A stretch of DNA of 64,000 nt from Ilyonectria destructans. Its lineage: Eukaryota > Ascomycota > Sordariomycetes > Hypocreales > Nectriaceae. How positions within the stretch are numbered: position 1 is the first letter of the stretch; the number at the start of each line of letters is the position of its first letter. The position numbers and the translations under genes are program-made. The stretch spans positions 1,922,001 to 1,986,000 of the forward strand of contig JAHEWK010000006.1 in the NCBI GenBank assembly GCA_020740775.1. Reading direction: 5' to 3'. The notes beneath the pieces were generated by a model, which saw only the letters and a program-made list of their open reading frames with translations, made no database searches and was not told the DNA's origin. Shown here piece by piece: positions 23,400 through 35,652 of this stretch.

Positions 23400-24572
23400 C
23401 TATTCCATGGTACTAACATCCGTCTCCTCCACGCGCCACATGTACCACATGAAGAGGCTGCGATACGGCGTAAACTTGTCCGACAGTTCCGTCATATCCT
23501 GCTCCGACATGTATTTCCACTTGCCCCCCTTGGACTTGAGCTTCCCCACGTCTCGTCCAACAAATGCAGCCATGCCTCTCTGAACGCCTAGGTCGCCGAG
23601 TGAGAAGACGTCCATTCGCTTGAGCCCGAAGCAGGCGAACATCTCGACAGACCACTTGCCCAGACCTCGAACAGCAATAAGCCTCTCCATGACCTCGTCA
23701 TCCGATGCATCATGCAACATCTGCGCGCTGAGTTCGCCGCTGGCAAACTTCTCGGCGAGTCCCTGGATATACTCAGCCTTGCGTTGCGATAGTCCCGCCG
23801 TCCTGAGGTTCTCAATTGTTCGAGCGGCAACCTGGGATGGGTGAGGAAACCTCTCCCCGATGTTGTCCTCGAACAGGGCAAGGAACTTTGCCTTGATGGA
23901 CTTGGCTGCTGCGCCAGACACTTGTTGGCTAATGATGCCGCTGGAGAGACTCTCAAACGGATCGATCTTCTCTGCTAGACCCTCAGGCGAGAATACTCGG
24001 CAGTGGTGCTGCTCAATCAATGGCCGCATGCGCTCATCAATCTTGATGAGGTGGTCACAGGCCTCCTTCAGCAGGTTCTCAGTCGTAGTCCTGACTTGGG
24101 ATACCTTGGAGGGCGACACTGTTTCGATGTCACGGGATGCCACCAACCGTGACGTCTCTGGTGAGAGGAGCAGCGCATTCGTAGATCTCGGGTCCGCAAG
24201 GCGGGTCACAGCCACGTTTCGCGGCTTCTTTGTCGCACCGGAAGGCTCCGCGAATAGGCCCGCGGCCCCGGGCGTCGGAGTTGATGGCACTGCGTTCCGC
24301 TGTGTGCGCTTCTTCGTTGGCGTAACAGGCACCGCGGGCACCGCGGCCTCCGCGTCGCTGGGGGCCTTGCGCTTCCGGTTCACTCGTGGGGCCGGACTGG
24401 GATTCGGTTCATGTTTAGGAACGGCTTGGGTCCCGTTGATACGGGAGGATCTTCTTGTTGCGACCATCTTCGGGGACGTGGTGAAGCCTCGGTGAGTCGG
24501 GAGCTTGAACAATGGCCCCGTGAATTGGCTCAGTGATGTTAAACCGCGTTGTCCCAGCAGTGCAGAGCGCAT
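23400..24572 (-). CDS. DNA-3-methyladenine glycosylase, HhH-GPD (AlkA/Mag1 type)
   Basis: A single exon of 390 residues. The enzyme removes alkylated bases such as 3-methyladenine to start base-excision repair. The C-terminal half (~165-385) is the AlkA-like HhH-GPD fold: SLSSGIISQQVSGAAAKSI, then the helix-hairpin-helix LIAVRGLGKWSVEMF (~298-312) and the catalytic-loop aspartate in SLGDLGVQRG (about D327). No FeS cysteine loop is present, which fits AlkA/Mag rather than EndoIII. The first ~150 residues are basic, Pro/Ser-rich and poorly structured. The N-terminus MRSALLGQRGLTSLSQFTG... is Arg/Ser/Leu-rich and acid-free, like a mitochondrial presequence. Met36 (MVATRRSSR) could start a nuclear form, and basic KRKAP and KKRTQR motifs are candidate NLSs. 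Confidence 0.92.
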   Translation of the reverse strand: MRSALLGQRGLTSLSQFTGPLFKLPTHRGFTTSPKMVATRRSSRINGTQAVPKHEPNPSPAPRVNRKRKAPSDAEAAVPAVPVTPTKKRTQRNAVPSTPTPGAAGLFAEPSGATKKPRNVAVTRLADPRSTNALLLSPETSRLVASRDIETVSPSKVSQVRTTTENLLKEACDHLIKIDERMRPLIEQHHCRVFSPEGLAEKIDPFESLSSGIISQQVSGAAAKSIKAKFLALFEDNIGERFPHPSQVAARTIENLRTAGLSQRKAEYIQGLAEKFASGELSAQMLHDASDDEVMERLIAVRGLGKWSVEMFACFGLKRMDVFSLGDLGVQRGMAAFVGRDVGKLKSKGGKWKYMSEQDMTELSDKFTPYRSLFMWYMWRVEETDVSTME

Positions 24573-26033
24573 GTGAAGTAACGGGCGTAAAAATGGTACA
24601 CAGTGAATGTCGAGTATCGCGTTATCTCATATGTTGCCGTATGGGTTTAGCGAGTAGTGAGTCTTCCGTGGTTGAGGGCTTGAGACGTTGCCTTGGTGAA
24701 CGCTATTCACGCTGGTATGTCATGGTGTTGTATCAGGATCGAGGCGCCGCCGCCTTTCCTTGTCATTGGCTGTTCAGGCAGCCACACCAACGGCACCGGT
24801 GGGAGATGTCAGCAATCGTCGAGCCGTTACTGTATTTGGAAAAATGTGGTTGAGACCTGTGGCTTGGCGTTTTCGAGTCCATGCTACAATAGGTAGCGGT
24901 GGATAGGGGATTGGGCGCAGGATGATGTAATTCGCGATTGCTCTAGGGTACTTTTATTGTTGTTGGATTGTGTTCTCCTGGGTCGGTCTACGGTTATCTC
25001 CTTATGCAGCCGTGGGAGTTGATCGAGTTCTACATATCTCTAGCACCTGCAATGTCTCTTGTTCCATTACACACTGCACAGGTTCGACCTTCCATGTCCT
25101 GAAGCCATTCCTCCCGTCTTGGTGGATTGTGTCACAACATAAGTGCATGGGTTGGGGAGATAAAATTCTGTGGATAAGCCTCCCGCGTTGAGGGCCAATC
25201 GAACCACGGAAAAGCGGCAGAAATACCACCACAACACACAAGAGTCCTGATGGCCACAGACTGCCGACCGTGTCTGTCTCACCAATATTAGAGGCTCCTT
25301 TGTACTTTGTGCCTGCTAAATCAAGGGCTTCGAGAGCGCCCTCCCAATACGAGCTGATTATATAGATCAAACCTGGCTCTCCTGGCTCTCCAGGGTAGTT
25401 GAGCCCCTATGTTGGCCGTTGTTTATTACGGCGGCTCCTGTGCCGATCCTCAATGCGCCCCCGTTGCGCTGTAAATAGCCCGAGGAGCCACTGAAGCTGC
25501 TAGCGAGCGGGGCGTGGTGGAGCGAGGAGCAGGTACCTGCACAGTCGCGGACAGGCCCAGCCAGGCGCCCAACGCCACTCTCACAGGCCCTTGACCAATT
25601 GTGGTGGTGCCCGGACCCTGCAATTGCCAAGCCAAGCTTAGTAGCAGATTCGGGTGCCTCTGGGCTGTCGCAATCATGGTGATGGTGTCGTGGTATTTTG
25701 GCTGGGCTCCGTCGATTTCTCTTCTTGCCAATTGACTTTACACGCGCCTTCGAGCGATCTCACGCCGCATCCTCGGCCCCGAAACCGCGAGACGCGATAC
25801 TGATGCCCTGGCCCCTTCCCAGCATCATCCCGCCACGACAATCCCCAACCTCGACGACTCGACGACTCTAGCTGTCTGCCGACCACGACACTTGTTCTGA
25901 ACCCCCTGCAACCTCCACCCTCGACACTGACGACGGCGACGACATCAACGACGTAATTACTGCGCCGCACCCACGACGGACGCGATACAGTTTACAAGAG
26001 GGCGGTGACGACGGCCCACCCGAGGCATTCGCC
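24573..26033. promoter_or_regulatory. Divergent intergenic region (1.46 kb)
   Basis: Promoters and leaders of the glycosylase gene (minus) and the MNN9-type gene (plus) must both lie here. The right-hand end just before 26034 is C/A-rich with repeated ACGACGAC and CTCGACGACTC stretches, as often seen in fungal leaders. No RNA gene was recognised. Confidence 0.55.
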
Positions 26034-27556
26034 ATGCTTCTCCCTCAGGGTGGACTCAACTGGAAAGCCACAAAGGCTCAGCTTCCGCTGGGTAGATTTC
26101 TGCGGAACAATGTGACGAGGTCGCGTTTCTTCCCTTTGGTCGTCTTCGTCTGCATCTTCTTGGTGATATGGCGTAGCATGTTCAACTCGGCCCCCGTGCC
26201 GCAAAGGTATGGCATGACCCGACGACGGCCGTGATGGCTGGACTCCGCGGATTCCTTGGACTCCATGGTCAATTTTTTTTGTTGACTGACATGTTTTTAG
26301 TTGGGGCCCAGGCAAATCACCCATGGACATGACACCGAACGAATTTGCTGTGTGGAACTCGCACATGAAGACGCCAGTCCTCTTCAACCACCACGCCCCC
26401 ATCGAAGTCGGCGCTACATCGATTAAACATATCGACCTCAATCCCATCAAGTCGACGCGGAGGGCGCTAGTCAACGAAGAACGAATCCTGATCCTCACCC
26501 CCCTCAAGGATGCCTCTTCGTACCTTCCTCGATACTTCCAACTCCTTTCCCAACTTACGTACCCGCATCGTCTGATTGATATCGCATTCCTGATCTCCGA
26601 CTCTACCGATGATACACTGGCCATCCTTGCCTCTGAGCTGGACCGTCTCCAACGACAGCCCGGCGAAATCCCCTTCAACAGCGCCATCGTCATCGAGAAG
26701 GACTTTGACTTCCACCTGAGTCAAGACGTGCAAGAGAGACATTCCTTTGAGGCTCAGGGCCCCCGTCGAAAGGCGATGGGCAAGGCGCGGAACTATCTTC
26801 TGGCCACCGCCCTGAAGCCGGAGCATTCCTGGGTCTACTGGAGAGACGTGGACATTGTTGACTGCCCGGGGCGAATCCTGGAGGACTTCATTGCCCACGA
26901 TAAGGATATTATCGTCCCAAGTGAGTTGATGGCTTTAACTTGCGTCGGTGCACCGATACTAATTATATCTGCAAGACATCTGGTTTCACAGGATCGAGAA
27001 GGGCAAGGATATCGAAGGACGATGTAAGTGACTGCTGCGAAACAATAGATGACCTCAACAAGACGCTGACACAGGTGAACAGTTGATTACAACTCCTGGA
27101 TCGAATCGGAAAAGGGCCGCAAACTTACCAACACTCTTCCTAAGGATGTCGTGCTTGCCGAAGGTTCGTGACACCGAATTATGACAATGAAGCATTCTGA
27201 CCGTGTGTTCGTACTAGGTTACAAGCAATACGACACTGGCCGCGAGTACCTCGCCAAGATGGGTGATTGGCGTCAGAACAAGGACGTGGAAGTTGAACTA
27301 GATGGCATCGGCGGAGTCAACATCGTCGTCAAGGCAGATGTCCATCGCTCTGGTATGCAAGACGACGACGGCGTAACCAAAAAAAATCAACTAACAAGTT
27401 CACTTAGGCATCAACTTCCCATGCTACGCCTTCGAAAATCAAGCTGAGACCGAAGGATTCGCCAAGATGGCCAAGCGAGCAGGCTACCAAGTTGTTGGCC
27501 TTCCCAATTACGTTGTCTGGCATATCGACACAGACGAAAAGGGAGGAAACAAGTAG
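26034..27556 (+). CDS. MNN9: Mannosyltransferase of the Anp1/Van1/Mnn9 family (GT62), MNN9-like
   Basis: Six exons: 26034-26206, 26301-26920, 26976-27023, 27083-27163, 27218-27352 and 27408-27556; all phases agree and give 401 residues. Mnn9 is a Golgi type II protein of the mannan polymerase complex that extends the alpha-1,6 mannan backbone. Residues 32-50 (FFPLVVFVCIFLVIWRSMF) form the signal anchor. The lumenal domain has ILILTPLKDASSYLPRYF, the SDSTDDT motif, KAMGKARNYLL and the metal-binding DVD of YWRDVDIVDCPG (D240, D242). It ends with the conserved GFAKMAKRAGYQVVGLPNY...VWHID. Mnn9 is favoured over Anp1 or Van1 from these C-terminal signatures, by recollection. The family call is very secure, the paralogue less so. 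Confidence 0.93.
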
Positions 27557-29603
27557 TACGACACGACTTCATGATGATGCGCCTGAATGACGTCTCGCGC
27601 CTCGACCCGCTTCTTTTTCCGGACTGGTCCGAAGGCTTCCGTCGCCGCCTTGATGGACGCGCAAAAGTTGTATGAGGATTCATGATGATTACGCCTGTGA
27701 CTCTTTCGACCTTCCCTGGCCAACTTCGACATCCATACGAGATGGACCCAGCGCAGAGACTTTGTCACTCTCCACTATACTTTTCTTCTTCGGCCTTCCA
27801 GGACAGGGTAGGCTCATTCATGCCAATGACACCTGTCCAGCATTCCTGTGGCATTTCTAGCGTTATAGTTTCCTGGTACCAGCCTCGGCCGCGAACCAGA
27901 TGCTTCTCTGTAATATTTGTTTCTGGTTATATATGTTCGACTTGGGTGGAGCAAACAGTTCGTACCTGGAATAGAGAACTCAGAAGGGCTGGCAAAAACT
28001 GGCTGGCATGATCCGGCGGAGTTTGGAGTGAGGTACCTATTGTACCTATGTAATAGAAACGAAGAGACACTTGAAGACTTATTCTCTAACGTTTGTCTCA
28101 TACTTGACATGCGCATGATAAAGAGTATTGCTATTCGCACACGAGAACATTGCTTTCGCACACAGGCACAAGCCCCTTTAGCTAAACCTTAGGGCAAACC
28201 AATGTGCCTAGTATGCGCATTGGAATTCTTAGATCTGAGACTCACACAAAGTTATTAGCGGATAAATACTAAGAATTAGTCTTACAAAGAAACCACCAGG
28301 ATGATAGATAATTATCAGCAGGACTGAGGCTGTAGTCATGTGTGCAAGTAGCAATATGTTTGTTCGCGAATAGCAATACTTATGCTGAAATGATGTTGCG
28401 AGGTAAGAGAAGTAACGTGAGCAAGTGTGGACGATATTCGAGTATATTGAACGGCACGGGTTCTGTCGTAAAGTATAAGACATAACATGATCAGGCAGAA
28501 TGAATGTCAAATAAGGAGAAATTACTATGTTCTGCCTGATTTCCATGAAGCATCCTGGTAGCCGCTTGCTCTAGACGGAAGCATTCGATCTAGGCAGGTA
28601 TTTAGGTATCCCGGCTCCATTTTATAACCAAAGTGGGTGAGATACGATGTAACTCCAACCTTGATTTAATTTTGAAAGCCTGGGCATTCTGGGCGGGTGA
28701 TGCCACGTTCCTTGGCTTGAAGGATAGTCTCTTGGCCTCTAGGGTGCCGCCGGGACCAACGAGGCTGCCTGTATGTCGAGCCATGAGAACTACACGACTG
28801 CTGCTTGGCACCACGGATAGAATGGGTGGGTTATTACCGGTGAACCCCGTGTTTCTGGTAGGTGAGACAGAATGTGGCGTTATGGAAGCCTTGAGGCAAT
28901 ATTCAGGGACACACATAAAGCTGGGGAAGAGGCGTAGGCCCGTGGGTCGTATGGTATTGGTAGCGAGAGTTTGGAGGAATCATTCGAAAACGCAATTTGT
29001 ATTAGAGAATTCGCGAAGGAGATATTGTCGTTACGAAGCTCCGACAACGGTAGATCACCGTAATTTACGTTAGTAGATATGCCTCGGAGACGGCCGCGCG
29101 TGACGCTGATTGACAGGCTCGGATGGTGTAGTTCTAGTGGTCAGAATAATTTCACCGAGACTCCACAAGGGTCCGGACCATGTGAATGTGGCGTCACATG
29201 ATCGTGGCAAAACTGCGGTTAAAGGTGAGAGTGCCGTCATCGCCCTGCGAACGACGAAGGCAGCGATAAGTGTCCCGCAGGCTACCAACTGCCCCCAACC
29301 ACCAACAACTCCGAAGACGACGACGACGCTGACGACGACGAGCGACACAACTACGACGACCTCGGCTGCTATAAGTTTTGCGTGAGTTCACTGCTCATCT
29401 CCAGCCCACCGGATCTGTTCCCCAACGTGCTAACTCGGCATACCGCTTCAGCCCGACCCCACCACCAGGCTTCGTCGAGAGCGTTACGCCATCCCCCGGG
29501 ACGACCACTGAGCCCTTTCCGGCTCTATACGGACAGGTTCCTTGACCTTTGATAACCCTCCCATTCTCACATCCGAGAGTTTCAGAACCCAACAACTATC
29601 AAG
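27557..29603. other. Gene-free interval (2.05 kb), locally AT-richer
   Basis: This lies between MNN9 and SNF7. Around 28.1-28.6 kb the sequence is clearly richer in A and T than the flanks. Open frames at 28602-28916 (minus) and 28633-29073 (plus) overlap each other and match no family I know. A degenerate tRNA-like stretch lies at about 29117-29160. The last few hundred bases, with GACGACGACG repeats, look like the SNF7 leader. Confidence 0.5.
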
Positions 29604-30454
29604 ATGTGGGGCTGGTTTGGCGGTGCCTCGGCGCAGAAGAAGAAGGACAGTCCCAAGAATGCGATCCTGGGGCTGCGCTCGCAGCTTGACATGCTGCAGA
29701 AGCGCGAGAAGCATCTCCAGAACCAGATCGATGAGCAAGACGGTGTTGCCCGCAAGAACGTTAGCACGAACAAGAATGGTATGCAAACGAACCGATAAGC
29801 GGGAGGGGGACATTGCGGGGCAGGCGTGCTGACGGAATAACAGCGGCCAAGGCGGCTTTAAGGCGCAAGAAGACACACGAGCACTCGCTGGAGCAAACTG
29901 TGGCGCAGATCGGAACACTGGAGCAGCAGATTAATGCGATCGAGTCGGCAAATATCAACCGAGAGACGTTGGCGGCTATGGAGAATGCCGGCCATGCCAT
30001 GAAGGGTATTTACAAAAATCTCACACCAGAGAAGGTGGACGAGACGATGTACGTTCTGCGGACAGGTCGCATGACCACTGTGGGTGATGAGATACTGACG
30101 ACGGTAACAGGGAGACTCTACGGGAACAGAATGCGCTTAGCGAGGAGATTGTCAACGCGATTGGAAGTGCCACGATCGGCGAGTATGAGGACGAAGACGG
30201 CTTGCTGGAAGAACTGGAGCAAATGCAACAGGAGCAGCTGGACGAGCAGATGTTGAAGACAGGCAACGTTCCCGTGCTGGACGAAGTTCACAAGATGCCC
30301 ACTCCGGCAAACACAGAGCGTACGTTCCACTCTCAACTATGCGGCTTTACACCAATACTAACTTATCGCAGCTGTGTCGAACAAGAAGCAGGCAATCGAA
30401 GAGGACGACGAGGAAGCCGAACTCCGCAAGCTGCAGGCGGAGATGGCCATGTGA
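29604..30454 (+). CDS. SNF7: ESCRT-III subunit Snf7/Vps32
   Basis: Four exons: 29604-29778, 29844-30048, 30111-30319 and 30372-30454, giving 223 residues, the normal size for Snf7. Snf7 polymerises on endosomes to drive multivesicular-body sorting; in fungi it also takes part in Rim/Pal pH signalling. The N-terminus MWGWFGG is the amphipathic membrane-inserting start typical of Snf7. The basic helical hairpin includes ILGLRSQLDMLQKREKHLQNQI and AALRRKKTHEHSLEQ. The acidic C-terminal half includes IGEYEDEDGLLEELEQMQQEQ and ends ELRKLQAEMAM, the region bound by Bro1 and Vps4 (MIM). Splice phases 1, 2 and 1 are consistent, and the start has a good context (TATCAAGATG). Confidence 0.95.
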
Positions 30455-32513
30455 GAGCACGACTGTTAGAGGCTTGCCGGTTTCTCATAGCATTTGTTGG
30501 TTGGAACGGAGGATTCGGAGTCGCGTTGGTTGGGGTGCTTCCCTCCCTCCTTGCCTTGGTTGATATTGAACAGGGAGGGAAGAGATGGATCTGTGGCATT
30601 CTGAGCTCGTCTCATCCCGACAGGTGTGTTGATTGTGTTGTCGGTGTTTTGTCGGCGTCGGCGTCTGAGGCTATTGTTGATGCTTTTCGTTTGGCGGCAT
30701 ATTTTCCCCTTTTTGGCTTTAGCATCCACGACGAGCCTGTGTGGGGGGGCGAGGGCTGCCATGACACCCATGGAACTGCGACGCAGGGCATTGGGAACTG
30801 TTCAAGTCTGGCGGAGGGCCCTGTCTGTTGGTAGAGAATCTAAATTTTTGATAAAGAGAAGCAAGGCATCGTCCGCACTTCGCTCTCCCGGGGAGTAGAT
30901 TTGATCCCTGTCATGACTATCTTGGGTTGCAGCCTGGGATGCAACTTGATCTTGCAAGTTGGAACTTGGCATACCCAAGGGGACGGAAGCGCTTCTTGTA
31001 AGCAAATACACCTTATTCGCCGAATCCACGATCTGAGAGTGACATGTCTTTGCTGACATGACGGGGGTCTTAGTGCATGTATTAATCTCTTAGGCAGCTT
31101 CATCTACCGCCCATGCGCCTCAGACACCGGGTCACATCAGCAACTCGGGGCTTTCACAGTTGCAATCTCTCGACTACCGCACGTCAGCGACGGCGAGTAC
31201 GACCCCAAGGAACTCTTGGCCCCTGAGGAAAGCCGGGCTGCATTTTCATTGACCCTCAAGTTTCCGTCCTGTCACTGCCAAGACCTCAGCTGCCGGCCGC
31301 CATCGCGTAGATCCCGCGTCGAGCTGGGGCGTGGAGACTGACCCGTCTCAAAGTGGTCAGTATTCGGCCGAGGACCTTGCCCTGGCTGACCCGCCTGCGA
31401 CCAGCAAAATAGACCAGGACAGAGACAGGCAGGACGACGATCCAGCCGCATCCAGCCATGGCATCCCGAAACCGGCAGGAAATGTAGGGGCTTTCCGGGG
31501 TGTCCTTGGGATCTTTTTGGGGTTGTCGCAGATGTCTCCACGACCTGCACGCCTGGGCCATCGGGGGCGGCCTCCGTAAGCTTAAGTGGCTAGGCGGCCG
31601 GCATGATTGGCTGGCGTTGCTCAGTCGAGCACATCACGTGATGACCCGTTGGCCGTTTTGGCGCCGGGCCCGTCCGCGTTTATAGCGGCGCCTAACGGAG
31701 CGAGCAGCGCCAGCCACTCATGTCGCGACGTAACCGCCATACCGAACATCGTGGGGTCGCGAATGCGGTGACTGGGTCTCGCTGGGGCCGCCCCCGATGG
31801 GATGGCCTCGGCGGACGACAGGCCTGCACGGCGGTGACCGCTTGCAACTTGAAGCGAAGCTGCAGCGGACAACCCTCCCCGAAAATAGACTTGTCGGTAC
31901 CCCACTGCCAGCTGCGAGGGCCTGTGGTGCCGTCATGACGCAAAAGCCGCCAGCCTGACTGAACAACGACGGCCGACATGCAGCGGGACCGACTGACCAG
32001 AACAGCCCTCGGCGGCTCCAGCTGGGGACCATGGCTTGCAAGATGCAGGTTCGAACCGCCAGCGTCATCGACTCACGGCCCAGCAAGCGCTGGGCTCCTG
32101 CGCGTGTGCCCATATTCCTTTTCCTCTTCCTCATGGGGGCGGCCGGATTTCCAACCCTTCCTTCGCCTCCCGTGCTCTCTCTCTCTCTCTCTCCGTCTCC
32201 GCTAGTTTCCTTCATCCATCTCCCTTTTCTTTCTCTGTCCCCTTCTTTTCCTTGTCTGGGTGTGTGTTTCGTGTGTTTTGTTCTCCAATTCTTCCCCCTT
32301 GACAGCGTCGTATCGCAGCTGCATGATCTGGATCCTTTCCTTTGTTTCCATGAGTGTTGATGAATCATGCTGAGATGCTGGACATCTCAATTAATATCCC
32401 CTTCCCATAGGTGAGTCGACCCAAACCCATTCCAAAGCCCTCGCACCTCCTTCATCAAACCGAGACCACATATCATAGCCTACGATGTCCGGTGCTGACC
32501 CTTTGCCACTCAG
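30455..32513. other. Gene-free interval (2.06 kb) with CT-rich leader
   Basis: The left part should be the SNF7 3' UTR and the right part the promoter and leader of the CFEM-like gene. A (CT)n microsatellite lies at about 32174-32193 within a pyrimidine-rich stretch, typical of a fungal promoter or 5' UTR. Overlapping open frames here (e.g. 31718-32368 minus) have no recognisable domain. Confidence 0.55.
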
Positions 32514-35500
32514 ATGTTTTCTTATAGAATGGCCAAGAGGCCATCTTTCTTCGCTTCGCTATGGTTAAGCACTCTCTTATACACCACCGCCGCATTGGCG
32601 TATAATCTTCCCACCAACATTTCCAATTTCATTCCCAGCTGCGCAGAGGAGTGCTTCATTTCTTTTCTCTATGTTAGCTACGGGTCCACCACGTGTGGGA
32701 CATATCCCACGTTAGAATGCCTATGTTCTCGCGTCGGCGCCACGGGATTCACCCTCGGGGAGGGTGCGCTGCAGTGTATTGTGGCAGAGAAGTCGATTGG
32801 ATTCTGTTCGGACATCGACGCAAGTGGTATGTTGTGCTCGACAACCACTATTGTGTTACAGCGCTAACGAGAAGGTAGACACGGTGATTTACAATGCGTA
32901 TGGGATGTGTGATGACCAGCCCAATGCCATTCAGCCTACTCACAAGACTATCACGGCGACCCTCGTTATACCGACGTCCGGAGGAATCATTACATTCCCC
33001 CCTGTGAAGATAACCACGTTCACCACGTTCACCACGTTCACCACGGTCACCACGTCCGTCGCATTCACCGCATCCGCCACCATCTCGTCCTTTACTACGT
33101 TGCCGACGACCTTGGTTATTGAAACATCGTCCCCGCCTCCGATTCCAACTCGAACATCATCGACGTCAAGAACGACTTTCACAAGACCGACCTCAACCAC
33201 ATCCTTCTCCTCAACAACCCTTAGCTCGGATACAGTGATCAGCCTGGAGCCAACAACTATTGAGGAGTCCTCAACAGCCACCGAATCAGCGACAGAGACC
33301 AGCACAAGCACGGCTGCGGCAGCTGGAGGTGGCAAAGGTGATGACGACAACAAGGGCAATTCTCTCAGCCGTGATCAGGTTGCTGGTATTTCCGTGGGCG
33401 TTCTCGCGGCCGCTGGCCTTGCGATTGGTGCCATTGTCCTGGCGAGATACTACCGCCGCAGAAAGTATCCCAACCTCAAGAACGGTTTCCTCCCCATGAG
33501 AGATACTTGGGGCTACAAACCCGATCGTTCGGAAAGCGATAGGACCAACTCCTGGATCGCTCATCAGATCCGGCCACGGCTCGATTCTTTCCCACCACCG
33601 CCCGTACCATCCTACACCCGCCCAACGCCATCCTACAGTCGATCGAGTTATAAACCCGAAGCAATCGGCTTGGCAATATCGCCTGCTCACAGCCGAGTCA
33701 CAACCCAAACCGCGACATCGAGGCGAATGTCCCGGTTGCTCCCAGCTAAACCTGTCCTTCCCGTCCTGCCCCTCAATATTTCGAAGAAGGGTTCCTCTCC
33801 GCCGCCCCCGAATGATTGGCCTGGCCCTCAACACTACGGAGAGCCATCGCGCCAGGAGAACCCTCCTCGACTGCCTCCTCTGGAAATCGGACCCTGGGCC
33901 TCCGTAGCCTCACCCACAGGATCCAAGCGACCGCCGCCACCGCCCCCTAAGCTACAAATCCCAGCAGCGTCAAACCAGCTCACGGCACCGCCCTCATCGC
34001 ACTATCAACGTGAGAGCACATTGACCGAGTTCGAGGACGACGACCGGGCTTCAATGTCACCTTCTGCCCAGGTCTGGAGGCCACCGCCGACAACACCGCT
34101 CTCGGCGGCAACCTACTATGTGGCCGATCAGTACGGGAATTGGGTTCTTGGTGATCCTAGGAATGTTAACCAGGCCGTGGATTCACAGAGTGCTGTCCCG
34201 AAGCCACCTCCCAAGGACGACGTTAATCTTCCGCCTGCTGGTGACTCGAAGGGCAAGAAGCGAGAAAGCCTCCTCCCACTCTCAACCGACGCCGTGAAGG
34301 CATCTCTCGCACCTCCTGCAGAGATTGTCCCAGGGAGGTGGCAAGCTAGCAACGCACCACACAAGCCCATGGGCCCTCGAGCACAACCGCATCCCAATCC
34401 TCCCTTCTCGGGCCAGTCCAACCCTTCGTTTCAGGTCCAGCAAAACCCGCGTCGCAACTCCTCCAACCGCCGCTCGCTCACCCGGAACCTGACCCGGGCC
34501 CGGGCCTCCGGCGGTAGTGATGTCACTACCATCTCCACATCGTCCGACGACTCCTTCAACGACCCGCCGCCGGCGCTCGAGCCGCCAGGCAACCTCTCAC
34601 CCGTTGCCGAATCACCGCACTCGGGCAGTGGCCGCTCCCCGGTGACGTATCCCAAGATTCCCACCCGCGACCCCAGGCGGATCAGCGGAGCCATGAGCCA
34701 GGGCTGGGATGCAAACAAGACCACCGCACCTCCGCCCTCAAGGCCAATGGTGTACTACCCGCCGGGACAGCCTAGTCCGACACTCGGCATGATGCAACCT
34801 CCCTCTGGCGCCGGCGCGGCGTCCCAATTGGCCTCCAAAGGCGGGAGAAAGCCCGTGGCTGACCCGGCCTTACACCGATCAGGCTCTCCAACGATGCGAA
34901 TCGTCGAGCCCTCTCCCGAGCCAGAGGAGAAAGGCCCTGTCCCTCCACCCAAGCCCCGGGCACCTGCTTTCCTCTTCTCCCCGCCATACCCTCAGCCCCT
35001 GAATACCCGTCCGCCCTCTCAACATGGCCGCTCCTTCTCTGGCCCTGACCAAGCAGCCACTCAGCCTTACCAACAATCCCTACAGCAGCAGCCTCAATAC
35101 CAATATCAGCAACAGCAACCGTATCAATACCAACAGCAATATCAGCCACAGCAACAACAGCAGCAATCACGGCCACGACCGCAACGCCAATATCCCCAGC
35201 AGCCGCAACAGCCGCAACAGCCGCAACAGCAGCAGCAACAGCAACAAAGACAACCACAGCGACAATATCAAGCATATCAACCGCATCAACAGCAACCGCA
35301 GCCGCAACCACAACCTCAACCTCAACCTCAACCACAGGATCATCATGACCATCATCACCAGTGGCACCCTCTACATCCTCCCAGAAAGCCCAACCCAGAC
35401 TACGACCCGTCCCGATCTTCAGACCAATCCATTTCCACAAACTCATCCTTGTTGGCCAAGCGCCTTGGTGTCGACCGTGCTGCCAATATGTCCATCCCCA

Positions 35501-35652
35501 CGGATCCTGCTCGGGCAAAGTGGCGCCGTGAAAATAGCAGCTCCCAAGAGGAATCTGCGTCCGGACGTGACTCTCTACCCGCGACCCCGACTTGGCTGCC
35601 GCGGTTGACGCCTACACGGCGAGGAAAAGACCTGTTCTTAAATGTGCAATAA
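32514..35652 (+). CDS. CFEM-like single-pass membrane protein with long Pro/Gln-rich cytoplasmic tail
   Basis: Two exons: 32514-32826 and 32879-35652, giving 1,028 residues (1,023 if Met6 is used). A signal peptide covers ~7-30. Eight cysteines follow (43, 47, 61, 69, 71, 88, 98, 115) with PSCAEEC at the start and ECLC in the middle, matching the CFEM count and its PxC[A/G]xxC opening. The aspartate that binds haem iron in Csa2-type CFEM domains is not at its usual place before CxC, so haem binding is doubtful. A Thr/Ser-rich stalk (~125-250) precedes one TM helix (VAGISVGVLAAAGLAIGAIVLA, ~271-292) and a basic stop-transfer YYRRRKY. The ~730-residue tail has many poly-Pro, PPxP and Gln/Pro repeats, likely disordered. 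A role as surface sensor or scaffold is inference. Confidence 0.85.
35030..35340 (+). repeat. Gln/Pro codon repeat tract
   Basis: Dense CAA/CAG/CCG/CCA codon runs encode poly-Gln interspersed with Tyr and Pro (QYQQQQ, QQPQQPQQPQQQQQQQQ, QPQPQPQPQPQ) in the tail of the CFEM-like protein. Such tracts vary in length between strains. Confidence 0.9.

Noticed and set aside
28602..29073. Overlapping open frames on both strands in the AT-richer region after MNN9
   Set aside because: Neither matches a family I know. They overlap antisense and lack flanking exons; a decayed gene cannot be excluded but is not supported.
32030..32070. GGTTCGAACC, a tRNA B-box-like string
   Set aside because: No cloverleaf can be drawn with the upstream sequence.
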